Shown: piece after piece, positions 48,366 to 57,419 of the stretch
Position numbering within the stretch: position 1 is the stretch's first letter
How the letters are laid out: each line of letters begins with the position of its first letter
Origin: Streptomyces rugosispiralis
GTDB lineage: Bacteria > Actinomycetota > Actinomycetes > Streptomycetales > Streptomycetaceae
DNA: 64,000 nucleotides
Reading direction: 5' to 3'
Assembly (NCBI RefSeq): GCF_024505145.1
Contig: NZ_JANIAA010000002.1
Span: 62,001 to 126,000 of the forward strand
Notes under the pieces: model-generated
The model's database searches: none
Told to the model about the DNA's origin: nothing
What the model saw: only the letters and a program-made list of their open reading frames with translations
Made by a program: the position numbers and the translations under genes

Positions 48366-49250
48366 ATGGAGCTACGTACGCTGCGCTATTTCGTGGCGGT
48401 CGCCGAGGAACTCCACTTCGGCCGGGCCGCCGTCCGGCTGCACATGAGCCAGCCGCCACTGAGCCGGGCGATCAAGCAGCTGGAGACCGAGCTGGGCGCC
48501 GCGCTGTTCCACCGGTCGTCCGCCGGTGTCACGCTCACTCCGGTGGGGGCCGTGCTGCTCGATGAGGCGCGCGACCTGCTCGACCACGCCGACCGGGTAC
48601 GCGTACGCGTGGCCGCGGCGACCGGCGCCGCGAGCCTCACCGTGGGCATCCTGGGGGACAGCGCCGACCCGGACGCCACCCGGCTGGCCGGCGCCTACCA
48701 TCGGCGGCACCCGGACGTCGAGGTCCACATCCGCGAGACCGACCTGACCGATCCCACCTGCGGGCTGCACGCCGGGCTGGTGGACATCGCCCTGACCCGC
48801 GGGCCATTCGACGAAACCGGCCTGACCGTGTGCGAGCTGCGCGCCGACCCGGTGGGCGCGCTGCTGCGCGCCGACGATCCGCTGGCCCGCCGCGACAGCC
48901 TGAAACTGGCCGACCTGGCGGACCGCCGCTGGTTCCTGTTCCCGGAGGGCACCGACCCCGACTGGCAGTCGTACTGGAACGGCGGGGAGCCCCGTGAGGG
49001 CCCGGTGGTGCGTGGTGTCCAGGAATGCCGGCAAGCGGTGCTGTGGAACGGCACGGTCGGCATGACGCCCGTGGACCACGAGCCGCCGGACGGGCTCACC
49101 GTGGTGCCGCTGATCGACATGGAGCCGAGCCGCGTGGTGGTGGCGTGGAACGAGGCCGATACGAACCCCCTGATCCGCTCGTTCGTCCAGATCGCCACCG
49201 CCGCCTACCGTGGCGGTGGCGGTGCTACGTCTCGTCCTGCCCCATCCTGA
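48366..49250 (+). CDS. LysR-family transcriptional regulator
   Basis: A 294-residue LysR protein. The winged helix is complete at residues 1-60 (MELRTLRYFVAVAEELHFGR, LHMSQPPLSRAIKQLETELG, LFHRSSAGVTLTPVG). The effector domain of two Rossmann-like lobes follows. Start ATG at 48366 is fixed by the family N-terminus; upstream in-frame codons are not credible. It is divergent from DoxX and convergent with the GH36 gene, whose 3' end it overlaps by 26 bases. DoxX is the likely target. Confidence 0.85.
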   Translation: MELRTLRYFVAVAEELHFGRAAVRLHMSQPPLSRAIKQLETELGAALFHRSSAGVTLTPVGAVLLDEARDLLDHADRVRVRVAAATGAASLTVGILGDSADPDATRLAGAYHRRHPDVEVHIRETDLTDPTCGLHAGLVDIALTRGPFDETGLTVCELRADPVGALLRADDPLARRDSLKLADLADRRWFLFPEGTDPDWQSYWNGGEPREGPVVRGVQECRQAVLWNGTVGMTPVDHEPPDGLTVVPLIDMEPSRVVVAWNEADTNPLIRSFVQIATAAYRGGGGATSRPAPS

Positions 49251-51360
49251 CCAGGTGCACGGCCGTGCTCGCCCAGTCACCGGGCCGCAGGTCCGGGCGG
49301 AACCCGTACTCGGCCAGCACGGTGGCGTGGTGCGTCTCGCCGGTGCGGGTGTCGCGGTAGCGGGCGCCGGGGGTGAGCCCGCGCAGCCGCACCGGCGGCC
49401 GCGGGACTCCGTGGCGCGGGCCGCGCTGCCAGGCCAGCACCAGGGCCTCGGTGCCGTCCTCGGCGGCGTACTGCACCACGGTCGGGGGTTCGCCGTGCGG
49501 TCCGGACAGCCGGTACAGGACGCCGTGCTGGACGAGGTGGCGCACCCGCTTGTACTCGGCCACCAGCTCGGCGCCCTCGGCGAGTTCCTCCTCGGACCAG
49601 CGGGCGAGATCCCCGCCGATGCCCAGCAACCCGCACATCGCCACATGGAAGCGGAACCTCAACGGCACGGAGCGGGAGGTGAGTTGATTGGGCACATCGG
49701 TCACCCACGCGGACATCGCCCGCGCCGGGTGGAGCTGACCGAAGCCGTGCTGGATGACCAGACGGTCGACGGCGTCGGTGTTGTCCGACACCCACGCCTG
49801 GTCCGTACGGGTGAGGATGCCCAGATCCACGCGTCCGCCACCGCCGCTGCACGTCTCGATGCGCAGCCCGGCGTGGTCGGCCCGCAGCCGGTCGAGGACG
49901 CCGTACAGATTGGCCACGTAGCGCGTCCACAGCCGGTCGTGGCCGTCCGGAGCGCCGGGCCACCCGGCCTCGCTGAAGGCGCGGTTCATGTCCCACTTGA
50001 GGAAGTCGACGCCGTGGTCCGCGACCAGCCGGGTCAGCCAGCCGTGGGCCCAGTCGGCGACGTCGTCGCGGGCGAAGTTCAGGACGAGTTGGTTGCGCAG
50101 CTCGCTGCGGGCCCGGCCGGGAGTGTGCAGCACCCAGTCGGGGTGCTCGCGATAGAGGTCGCTGTCGGGGTTGACCATCTCCGGCTCCACCCAGATACCG
50201 AAGCGCATGCCCAGCCGGTGCACCGTGTCGGCCAGCGGGCCGAGGCCCCGGGGGAAGCGCTCCGGGGCCGGGGTCCAGTCGCCCAGGCCCGCGTGGTCGC
50301 TGCGCCGGGCCCCGAACCAGCCGTCGTCGACCACGTACAGCTCCACGCCCAGGGCGGCGGCCCGCTCGGCGAGCGCCTTCTGGTTCGCCTCGTCCACATC
50401 GAAGCCGGTGGCCTCCCAGGAGTTGTAGAGCACGGGCGCCACCTCCCGCCCGTGCGGCAGGACATGGCGCAGCGTGTAGGCGTGCCAGGCCCGGCTCGCC
50501 GCGCCGAACCCGCCGTCCGTGAACAGCCCGGCGAACACCGGGGTGGCGAACTCCTCGCCCGGCCCGAGCGGCACGCAGGTGCCCTCGTGGCCGACGCCAC
50601 CGGTGAAACCGGCGCGTCCGTCCGGTGTGCGCTGCGCGGTGATACGCCAACTCCCGCTCCAGGCGAGGGCCGCGCCGAAGACCCGGCCGTGCTCCTCGTC
50701 GGCGTCGCCCTCGTCCACCATCACCCAGGGACTGGCGTGATGGCTGGTGATGCCACGTCGGCTGGTCAGCACGGTCTCCCCGTGCGGCAGACGCTCGCGG
50801 CGCAGCTGACTCTCCGCGGACCACTGGCCGGTGACATGGCTGAGCCGGTAGTCGGCCAGCGGCGGCAGCGACCAGGCCGCCGAGTCCGCGCGCAGCAGGC
50901 TGACACGCTGCTCACCCTCGTTGCGCAGCACCGTCCAGCGCTCGATGACATCCGTGTCGTCCCGCACCCGGTAGTGGAGCGCGACGCGCAGCGGATAGTG
51001 GCGGTCGCGGAATTCCAGACGGAGTTCGCCGCTGCCATCGGAGGGTGTGAGGACGCGGTGCCCGGTCGGCTGCCACTCGAAGCCGCGTGAGCCATCCGGG
51101 TAGCGGATCTGGAGGGATGGCGCACCGTAGCGCGTGCCGCCGTCCACCGGCAGTTCCTCACCCACCGCGGGCCGTCCCTCGAAGCTGCTCGCCGCCTCCC
51201 CGGCGGGCACGACCAGCGCCTCCGCTTCGCGCGACGTCAGCCGTGGCCCCCAGGCGAGGTGGCAGGGCGCCCCCGTCCCGTCGATGTGCACGGCGTACGA
51301 GGTGCGGGGCGTGGTCAGCAGCCAGACCCCGGTGTCCGGGGCATGGGAGATCGTCGGCAT
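49225..51360 (-). CDS. Alpha-galactosidase, glycoside hydrolase family 36
   Basis: A 711-residue GH36 enzyme with N-terminal beta-supersandwich, central barrel and C-terminal beta-domain. Catalytic residues are readable: nucleophile Asp about 457 in DFLKWDMNR, and acid/base Asp about 526 in WVSDNTDAVDR. Other landmarks are NSWEATGFDVDEANQKALA and VVDDGWFGARR. No signal peptide, so it hydrolyses imported raffinose-type or galactomannan-derived oligosaccharides in the cytoplasm. It is divergent from the ROK regulator across 232 bases, the usual layout for regulator and target. Confidence 0.9.
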   Translation of the reverse strand: MPTISHAPDTGVWLLTTPRTSYAVHIDGTGAPCHLAWGPRLTSREAEALVVPAGEAASSFEGRPAVGEELPVDGGTRYGAPSLQIRYPDGSRGFEWQPTGHRVLTPSDGSGELRLEFRDRHYPLRVALHYRVRDDTDVIERWTVLRNEGEQRVSLLRADSAAWSLPPLADYRLSHVTGQWSAESQLRRERLPHGETVLTSRRGITSHHASPWVMVDEGDADEEHGRVFGAALAWSGSWRITAQRTPDGRAGFTGGVGHEGTCVPLGPGEEFATPVFAGLFTDGGFGAASRAWHAYTLRHVLPHGREVAPVLYNSWEATGFDVDEANQKALAERAAALGVELYVVDDGWFGARRSDHAGLGDWTPAPERFPRGLGPLADTVHRLGMRFGIWVEPEMVNPDSDLYREHPDWVLHTPGRARSELRNQLVLNFARDDVADWAHGWLTRLVADHGVDFLKWDMNRAFSEAGWPGAPDGHDRLWTRYVANLYGVLDRLRADHAGLRIETCSGGGGRVDLGILTRTDQAWVSDNTDAVDRLVIQHGFGQLHPARAMSAWVTDVPNQLTSRSVPLRFRFHVAMCGLLGIGGDLARWSEEELAEGAELVAEYKRVRHLVQHGVLYRLSGPHGEPPTVVQYAAEDGTEALVLAWQRGPRHGVPRPPVRLRGLTPGARYRDTRTGETHHATVLAEYGFRPDLRPGDWASTAVHLVRMGQDET

Positions 51361-51451
51361 CGGGCCTCACGTTCGTAGGACGGCGGGGGAGCGGCGGGGG
51401 CGCGTACGGATGTGGGGCGCTCGGCGAGCGGGAGAAGAGGGTCGCCCCGTA

Positions 51452-51480
51452 AGCCAACGAGACCTTCGATCACATGTCAA
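51452..51480 (-). promoter_or_regulatory. Possible GH36 promoter
   Basis: On the minus strand a perfect -35 hexamer TTGACA (51480-51475) is followed 17 bases later by TTGGCT (51457-51452), a weak -10. The GH36 start is about 90 bases further on. The remainder of the 51361-51592 gap is AT-richer near 51540-51590 and may hold the ROK promoter and operator. Confidence 0.35.
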
Positions 51481-51592
51481 CACCCCCGTGTGAGTCGGGC
51501 TTTGGAAGCGACATCGGGGCTCACAGGCAATTCTCAGGAGATTCTTGCTTCTTTCATTGACAGCGGAAAATAAGGAGCCTAGGTTCCCGGCC

Positions 51593-52768
51593 ATGTCCTC
51601 GCCCTCCGCTGTCGAGTCGTTCCCGGCGCATACGTCGGCCGCCTCGCAGATCTTCACCACGGTCCTGTCGCAGGGCCCCCTCACCCGCCTGGAAGTGGCG
51701 CGGCGGGCGGGGCTGTCGGCCGCGGCCGTCACCAAGGCGGTCCGTCCCCTGATCGAGGCCGGCTACCTGGTGGAGGACGTGGACGAGGACTCGCGCCCGG
51801 CGCTCGGGCGGCCCGCGAACCTGGTACGGGTGGATGGCGGCCGCGCGCTGTTCATCGGGGTCAAGGTGACCGGGGACGCCATCATCGGCGTCCTCACCGA
51901 CCTGTGCTGCCGGATCCTCGTCGCCCGGCACATCCCCCTCGCCGCCCGCGACCCGAAGGCGGTGCTGGGGACGGCCGCGGAACTCGTACGGGAGTTGCTC
52001 ATCGAGGCGGACGGGCTCGGCGTGCGCGTGGCGGGCCTTGGCATGGCCGTCTCCGGCGATGTGGACCGTGCCGAGGGCGTGGTGCGCTATTCGCCCTTCC
52101 TGGAGTGGCGCGAGCTGCCACTCGCCGAACTCGCCGCCATGACCACGGGCCTGCCGGTGACCGTCGACAACGACGTGCGTGCGCTGACCGTGGCCGAGCA
52201 GTGGTTCGGGGCGGGCGTGGGACTGTCCGGCTTCGCCGTCGTGACGGTCGGCGCGGGCATCGGCTGCGGTCTCGTGGTCCACGGCAGGGTGGTGGCCGGG
52301 GCCCATGGCGTGGCCGGCGAGATCGGACACGTCACCGTCGACCCGGCGGGCCCCCGCTGCCACTGCGGCAACCGTGGCTGTGTGGAGGCCATCGCGAGCG
52401 ACGACGCCATCGTCCGTCAGGTCCGCGCGGCCACCGGGGTCCAGGTGGCCGACGCGATCGAGGCGGCCGGACTGGCTCACGACGGGATCGCCGGCGCACG
52501 GGAGGTCTACGCACGGGCGGGGGACGCCATCGGCCGCGGTATCGCCACCGTGGCCAATCTCCTCGGCCCCGAACGTGTGATCATCTCCGGCGAGGGCCTG
52601 GCCGCCTACGACCTGTTCGCCGACCACATCCGTGACGCCTTCGCCACGGCGGCCTTCGGCTCCGCGGCGCGGTGCGACGTATGGACCCGGCCGCTGCCCT
52701 TCGACGAGTGGGCCCGCGGAGCCGCGGCCACCGCCATCCAGTCCTTCATCAGATCGGACGCGAACTAG
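51593..52768 (+). CDS. ROK-family sugar-responsive regulator
   Basis: A 391-residue ROK regulator. An N-terminal winged helix (GPLTRLEVARRAGLSAAAVT) precedes the ROK fold with GHVTVDPAG and the zinc motif CHCGNRGCVEA; VTVGAGIGCGLVVHGRVVAG is the sugar/ATP-cradle segment. ROK repressors bind an inducing sugar and release the operator. It is divergent from GH36 and upstream of GH27, GH95 and an SGNH esterase, so it probably controls galactoside and fucoside use. Its stop codon TAG is inside the left end of a MITE-like insertion, so the native C-terminus may have been altered. Confidence 0.85.
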   Translation: MSSPSAVESFPAHTSAASQIFTTVLSQGPLTRLEVARRAGLSAAAVTKAVRPLIEAGYLVEDVDEDSRPALGRPANLVRVDGGRALFIGVKVTGDAIIGVLTDLCCRILVARHIPLAARDPKAVLGTAAELVRELLIEADGLGVRVAGLGMAVSGDVDRAEGVVRYSPFLEWRELPLAELAAMTTGLPVTVDNDVRALTVAEQWFGAGVGLSGFAVVTVGAGIGCGLVVHGRVVAGAHGVAGEIGHVTVDPAGPRCHCGNRGCVEAIASDDAIVRQVRAATGVQVADAIEAAGLAHDGIAGAREVYARAGDAIGRGIATVANLLGPERVIISGEGLAAYDLFADHIRDAFATAAFGSAARCDVWTRPLPFDEWARGAAATAIQSFIRSDAN

Positions 52769-52931
52769 TGCCGCGTCAGCCAAGGTTTGCCCCGCTCGCC
52801 GCCCTGGCACGGCCATCTGCGGCGTTGCCGAACCGACCGAGTAGGCCCACTACGAGGCCGATTCGGCGCCTTGCAGCTGACCGCACCAGGACGCCTCGCT
52901 ACCGGGCAAACCTTGACTGACGCGGCACTAG
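52765..52931. mobile_element. MITE-like element with 28-bp inverted ends
   Basis: A 167-base element with terminal inverted repeats at 52765-52792 and 52904-52931: CTAGTGCCGCGTCA, three divergent bases, then AAGGTTTGCCC, mirrored at the right end. Only the inner three bases differ. CTAG at both outer edges could be a target-site duplication or part of the ends. The interior of about 110 bases encodes nothing, so a transposase would act in trans. It lies between the ROK and GH27 genes. Confidence 0.75.
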
Positions 52932-53075
52932 CGCGGGCCGCCATTCCCCCACCGCCGGTTGAGAGCGGGCCGAGAGCCGGTTGGGACAAGGCCAGCCTCC
53001 GCCGCCGTACCCCCGAACCCCGCCGCATCTCCCCGCCACCCCGTTCCCCGGACCACACCCCCAGGAGGCAGACCC

Positions 53076-54902
53076 ATGCGGTCACCCTCGTACCCCGTCA
53101 TGCCCGTACGCGCTCTGAGACCCCTTGTCGTCCTGGCCCTCGCCGCGGGCCTCGCCACCGCCGCCCCGGCCGCGCGGGCACAGCCCGAAGACGGCGACGC
53201 CACCGCGGCCACCCCGGCGGCATCGGCCACCGCCGCCAAGCCCTATATGGGCTGGACCAGTTGGAGCATGCAGTCGTCGAAGTACCCGGGCCTCAACCCG
53301 AACGGCGACTACAGCTACCTCACCGAGGCGAACGTCCTCAAGCAGACCGACGCGCTCGCCGCCAAGCTCAAGAAGTACGGCTACGAGTACATCAACATCG
53401 ATGCCGGCTGGTGGCGCGACTACGCGTGGACACCCGAGTTCGACAAGTACGGCCGGCAGCAGGCCGACCCCGTGCGCTTCCCGAGCGGCATGAAGCCGGT
53501 CGCCGACCGCATCCACGCCAAGGGCCTCAAGGCCGGGATCTATCTGCCCGTCGGCCTGGAGAAGGAGGCGTACGGCGGCGGCAAGGTGCCGATCTGGAAC
53601 GCCGCGGGCTGCACCACCGCCGACATCGTCTATGACGATCTGCGCACCACCAACGGCTGGGACAGCGCGTACAAGATCGACTTCTCCGATCCCTGCGCAC
53701 AGAAGTACATCGACTCCCAGGCGCGGATGTTCGCCGACTGGGGCTATGACTTCCTCAAGCTCGACGGTGTGGGCCCCGGCTCCTTCAAGAGCGGCGACAA
53801 CTACGACAACGTCGCCGACGTGGCCGCCTGGCAGAAGGCCATCTCCGCCACCGGCCGCCCGATTCACCTGGAGCTGTCCTGGTCGCTGGACATCGGACAC
53901 GCCGGCGACTGGAAGAAGCACTCCAACGGCTGGCGCGTCGACACCGACGTCGAGTGCTACTGCAACACGCTCGTCAGCTGGGAGAACTCCGTCGACGACC
54001 GCTGGGACGACACCCCGGCCTGGACCCGGCACGCCGGCCCCGGCGGCTGGAACGATCTCGACTCCCTCGACGTGGGCAACGGCGAGATGGACGGCCTGAC
54101 CAAGGCCGAGCGGCAGAGCTACGCCACGTTGTGGGCGATCGCCAAGTCCCCGCTCTACACCGGCGACGATGTGACCAAGCTGGACTCCTACGGGCTGTCG
54201 CTGCTGACCAACCGCGAGGTCATCGCCGTCAACCAGGGCGACGCGCCGCCCGCGCGGCCGGTCACACCGTCCGACCCCCAGCAGGTGTGGGCCGCGGAGA
54301 ACCACGACGGCAGCTACACGGTCGCCCTGTTCAACCTCGCCGACAGGCCGGCCTCGGTGACCGCCGACTGGTCGACGCTGGGCTTCACCGGCAAGGCCGC
54401 GGTCCGGGATCTGTGGAACCACGAGAGCCTCGGCACTCACAAGGACCGGATCACCCAGGCCCTGCCCGCCCACGGCTCCCGTCTCTTCACCGTCACCCCG
54501 CACGGCGACGCGCTCACATGGACCGGTATCGAGGCCGAGTCCCCCGCGAACACCCTCGGCGGCAACGCCTCCGTGGCCGACTGCGCGGCCTGCTCGGACG
54601 GCCACAAGGTCGGCAACCTCTACACCGGGTCCGAGCTGACCGTCAACAACGTCGTCGTGGACAAGGCCGGCACCTACCAGATCAAGGTGGCCTACGTCAG
54701 CGGTGACGCCCGCTCCGCGGAGATCTCGGCCAACGGCGGCGGCGCCACCCGCCACAAGTTCCCCTCGACAGGCGACTGGTCCACCGTCAATAGTGTCCAC
54801 GTTCCGGTGACGCTCAAGGCCGGCTCCAACACCATCACGTTCGACAGCGGTTCCGGCTACGCACCGGACATCGACCGGATCGACGTACCGAAGTCCTCCT
54901 GA
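53076..54902 (+). CDS. Secreted GH27 alpha-galactosidase with carbohydrate-binding tail
   Basis: A 608-residue exported enzyme. Signal peptide at residues 1-35 (RPLVVLALAAGLATAAPAAR). The GH27 barrel follows: KPYMGWTSWSMQS, YEYINIDAGWWRDY, and the nucleophile Asp near 230 in DFLKLDGVG; the acid/base Asp is near 289-291 in RVDTDVE. After the beta-sandwich of the family (about 400-470), a C-terminal CBM6/35-like domain (IEAESPANTLGGNASV to DIDRIDVPKSS) should bind polysaccharide. It removes alpha-1,6-galactose from galactomannan or similar chains. ATG follows AGGAGG. A hairpin terminator comes right after the stop. Confidence 0.9.
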   Translation: MRSPSYPVMPVRALRPLVVLALAAGLATAAPAARAQPEDGDATAATPAASATAAKPYMGWTSWSMQSSKYPGLNPNGDYSYLTEANVLKQTDALAAKLKKYGYEYINIDAGWWRDYAWTPEFDKYGRQQADPVRFPSGMKPVADRIHAKGLKAGIYLPVGLEKEAYGGGKVPIWNAAGCTTADIVYDDLRTTNGWDSAYKIDFSDPCAQKYIDSQARMFADWGYDFLKLDGVGPGSFKSGDNYDNVADVAAWQKAISATGRPIHLELSWSLDIGHAGDWKKHSNGWRVDTDVECYCNTLVSWENSVDDRWDDTPAWTRHAGPGGWNDLDSLDVGNGEMDGLTKAERQSYATLWAIAKSPLYTGDDVTKLDSYGLSLLTNREVIAVNQGDAPPARPVTPSDPQQVWAAENHDGSYTVALFNLADRPASVTADWSTLGFTGKAAVRDLWNHESLGTHKDRITQALPAHGSRLFTVTPHGDALTWTGIEAESPANTLGGNASVADCAACSDGHKVGNLYTGSELTVNNVVVDKAGTYQIKVAYVSGDARSAEISANGGGATRHKFPSTGDWSTVNSVHVPVTLKAGSNTITFDSGSGYAPDIDRIDVPKSS

Positions 54903-54907
54903 ACACC

Positions 54908-54937
54908 AAGGGGCCCGGCCCCTCGGCCGGGCCCCTT
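54908..54937 (+). terminator. Terminator hairpin after GH27
   Basis: AAGGGGCCCGGC (54908-54919) and GCCGGGCCCCTT (54926-54937) form a perfect 12-bp stem with a 6-base loop, five bases past the GH27 stop. There is no T-run, so it may only attenuate transcription into the GH95 gene. Confidence 0.65.
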
Positions 54938-54971
54938 GCCGATCTGCCGATCTCAGACGCCTGGAGCCGCC

Positions 54972-57419
54972 ATGAACCCCCGCCCGACCGACGCCGGCAG
55001 AGACCCCGACGGCGACCCTGCCGGAGACCTCAACGGAGACCCCGGCAGAGACCCCGGCAGAGACCCCAGCAGACGAACCGCGCTGTCCCTCGCGGCGACG
55101 GCCGGACTCACCCTGGCCCTCGGCGCCCTGCCCGCCTTCACCGCCTCCGCCGCGCCCCGGCGCCCGGCCGACACCGCGCCGCTCACCGGCACCTCACACG
55201 ACGAGCTGTGGTGGCGGGCCCCCGGCGACGAGGGCTCCCTGATCGAGCAGGGTCTGCCGGTCGGCAACGGCCGCCTCGGCGCCCTCGCGAGCAACGACCC
55301 CGGCCGCGAGCTGCTGCTGATCACCGACGCCACGATGTGGACCGGCGGCCTCAACGACACCCTCGACTCCGACGGCCAATTCCCCTACGGACGCGACGAC
55401 TTCGGCTCCTTCACCCTGCTCGCCCGGCTCACCGTGGACATCCCCGACCACGACCTGTCCGGCGTCAACGGCTACCGGCGCGCCCTGGACCTCGCGCAGG
55501 GAGTGGTCACCAGCTCCTATGTCCGCTCCGGTGTCACCTACCGGCGCCAGATCTTCGCCAGCCACCCCGATGACACGATCGTCCTGCACTTCACGCAGAG
55601 CGGCGGCGGCCGCTACACCGGCAGCGTCACCCTCGAGGGCACCCACGGCGAGAAGCCCTCGCACGCCGGGTCGTTCGGCGCGTCCTTCCCCAACGGCCTG
55701 CGGTACGGCGCGGCGGTCACCGCGTACGGAAGCGGCGGCCGGGTCCGGGTCAACGGCACTCGCGTCGACTTCTCCGGCTGCACGGACCTCACGGTGGTGG
55801 TCAGCGGCGGCACCAACTACGCGCCCGACGCCGACAGCGGCTACCGCGACCCCACCCTCGACCCCGAGAAGCTGGCCCGTACGAAGGTGCTCGCCGCCGC
55901 CCGCCACTCGGCGGACACTCTGCGGCGCACCCATATCGCCGACTACCGCCGCCTGTACGAGCGGTTCACCCTCTCGCTCGGCACCTCCACGGACGCCCAG
56001 CGCTCCCTGGACACCTGGCAGCGCCTCACCGCTCGTGCCCGGGACGGTGTGCCCGACCCCGAACTGGAAGCGGCCTACCTCCAGTTCAGCCGCTATCTGA
56101 TGATCTCCGGCTCGCGCGACAGCCTCCCCCTGAACCTCCAGGGCCTGTGGCTGGACGGCAACGACCCGGACTGGATGGGCGACTACCACACCGACATCAA
56201 CATCCAGATGAACTACTGGATGGCCGACCGTGCGGGGCTCTCCCCGTGCTTCGACGCGTTCGCCGACTACTGCCTCGCCCAGCTGCCGTCCTGGGCCGAG
56301 CTCACCCACGGCCTCTTCAACGACCCGCGCAACCGCTACCGCAACTCCACGGAGAAGGTCGCCGGCTGGACCGTGGCCTTCTCCACCAACATCCACGGCG
56401 GAAGCGGCTGGTGGTGGCATCCCGCGAGCAACGCCTGGCTGAGCAACAGCCTGTACGAGCACTACGAGTACACCCAGTCGCGGGCGTATCTGGCGAAGAT
56501 CTACCCGCTGCTCAAGGGCGCCTGTGAGTTCTGGGAGGCGCGGCTGCTCACCACCACCCTCCCCGGCACCTCCGGGGAGGTGCTGATCGACGACAGGGAC
56601 TGGTCGCCCGAACACGGCCCGCAGGACGCCAAGGGCATCACCTACGCCCAGGAGCTGGTGTGGGCGCTGTTCGGCAACTTCGCCGCCGCGGCCGCCGAGC
56701 TGAAGCGGGACACCGCCTACGCGGAGACGATCGCCTCGCTGCGGAAGAAGCTGTACCTCCCGGAGGTGAGCCCGAAGACCGGCCGGCTCCAGGAGTGGAT
56801 GTCCCCCGACAACCTCGGGGAGACCACCCACCGCCATCTGTCCCCGCTGATCGGTCTGTTCCCGGGCGACCGTATCCGCCCCGACGGCTCCACTCCCCAG
56901 GAGATCGTGGACGGGGCCACCGCCCTGCTCACCGCGCGCGGTATGAACAGCTTCGGCTGGGCCAACGCCTGGCGGGCCGCGTGCTGGGCGCGGCTGAAGG
57001 ACGCCGACACGGCGTACCAGCTCGTGGTCAACAACCTCCGCCCCTCCACCGACGGCAGTAACGGCACCGCGTTCAACCTCTTCGACATCTACGAGGTGGA
57101 GAAGGGGCGTGGCATCTTCCAGATCGACGCCAACTTCGGCACCCCGGCCGCCATGAGCGAGATGCTGCTGTACTCCCGCCCCGGCCACCTGGAACTGCTC
57201 CCCGCCCTGCCCGACGCCTGGGCCGTGTCCGGCTCGGTCACCGGGCTGGCCGCGCGGGGTGGCTTCGTCGTCGATCTGCGCTGGGAGCACGGGGTGCCGA
57301 CGTCCGTCACGATCCGCAGCGTCGGCGGCCGGACCACGACGGTGGCCCACGGCTCCACCTCCCGCACGGTCCGCCTGGCGCCCGGCGGGTCCGTCACGCT
57401 GAAGGGGTTCGCCCGATGA
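54972..57419 (+). CDS. Secreted GH95 alpha-L-fucosidase
   Basis: An 815-residue enzyme. The N-terminus is an unusual GD/GRDP repeat tract (residues 9-35) before a twin-arginine signal (PSRRTALSLAATAGLTLALG). The GH95 N-terminal beta-domain starts ELWWRAPGDEGSLIEQGLPV; the (alpha/alpha)6 barrel has LPLNLQGLWLDGNDPDW, YHTDINIQMNYWMADRAGLS and GGSGWWWHPASNAWLS. GH95 enzymes are inverting and remove alpha-1,2-linked fucose (or galactose) from plant xyloglucan or host glycans. TGGAG precedes the ATG. The stop overlaps the SGNH gene start (ATGA), so both are co-translated. Confidence 0.9.
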   Translation: MNPRPTDAGRDPDGDPAGDLNGDPGRDPGRDPSRRTALSLAATAGLTLALGALPAFTASAAPRRPADTAPLTGTSHDELWWRAPGDEGSLIEQGLPVGNGRLGALASNDPGRELLLITDATMWTGGLNDTLDSDGQFPYGRDDFGSFTLLARLTVDIPDHDLSGVNGYRRALDLAQGVVTSSYVRSGVTYRRQIFASHPDDTIVLHFTQSGGGRYTGSVTLEGTHGEKPSHAGSFGASFPNGLRYGAAVTAYGSGGRVRVNGTRVDFSGCTDLTVVVSGGTNYAPDADSGYRDPTLDPEKLARTKVLAAARHSADTLRRTHIADYRRLYERFTLSLGTSTDAQRSLDTWQRLTARARDGVPDPELEAAYLQFSRYLMISGSRDSLPLNLQGLWLDGNDPDWMGDYHTDINIQMNYWMADRAGLSPCFDAFADYCLAQLPSWAELTHGLFNDPRNRYRNSTEKVAGWTVAFSTNIHGGSGWWWHPASNAWLSNSLYEHYEYTQSRAYLAKIYPLLKGACEFWEARLLTTTLPGTSGEVLIDDRDWSPEHGPQDAKGITYAQELVWALFGNFAAAAAELKRDTAYAETIASLRKKLYLPEVSPKTGRLQEWMSPDNLGETTHRHLSPLIGLFPGDRIRPDGSTPQEIVDGATALLTARGMNSFGWANAWRAACWARLKDADTAYQLVVNNLRPSTDGSNGTAFNLFDIYEVEKGRGIFQIDANFGTPAAMSEMLLYSRPGHLELLPALPDAWAVSGSVTGLAARGGFVVDLRWEHGVPTSVTIRSVGGRTTTVAHGSTSRTVRLAPGGSVTLKGFAR

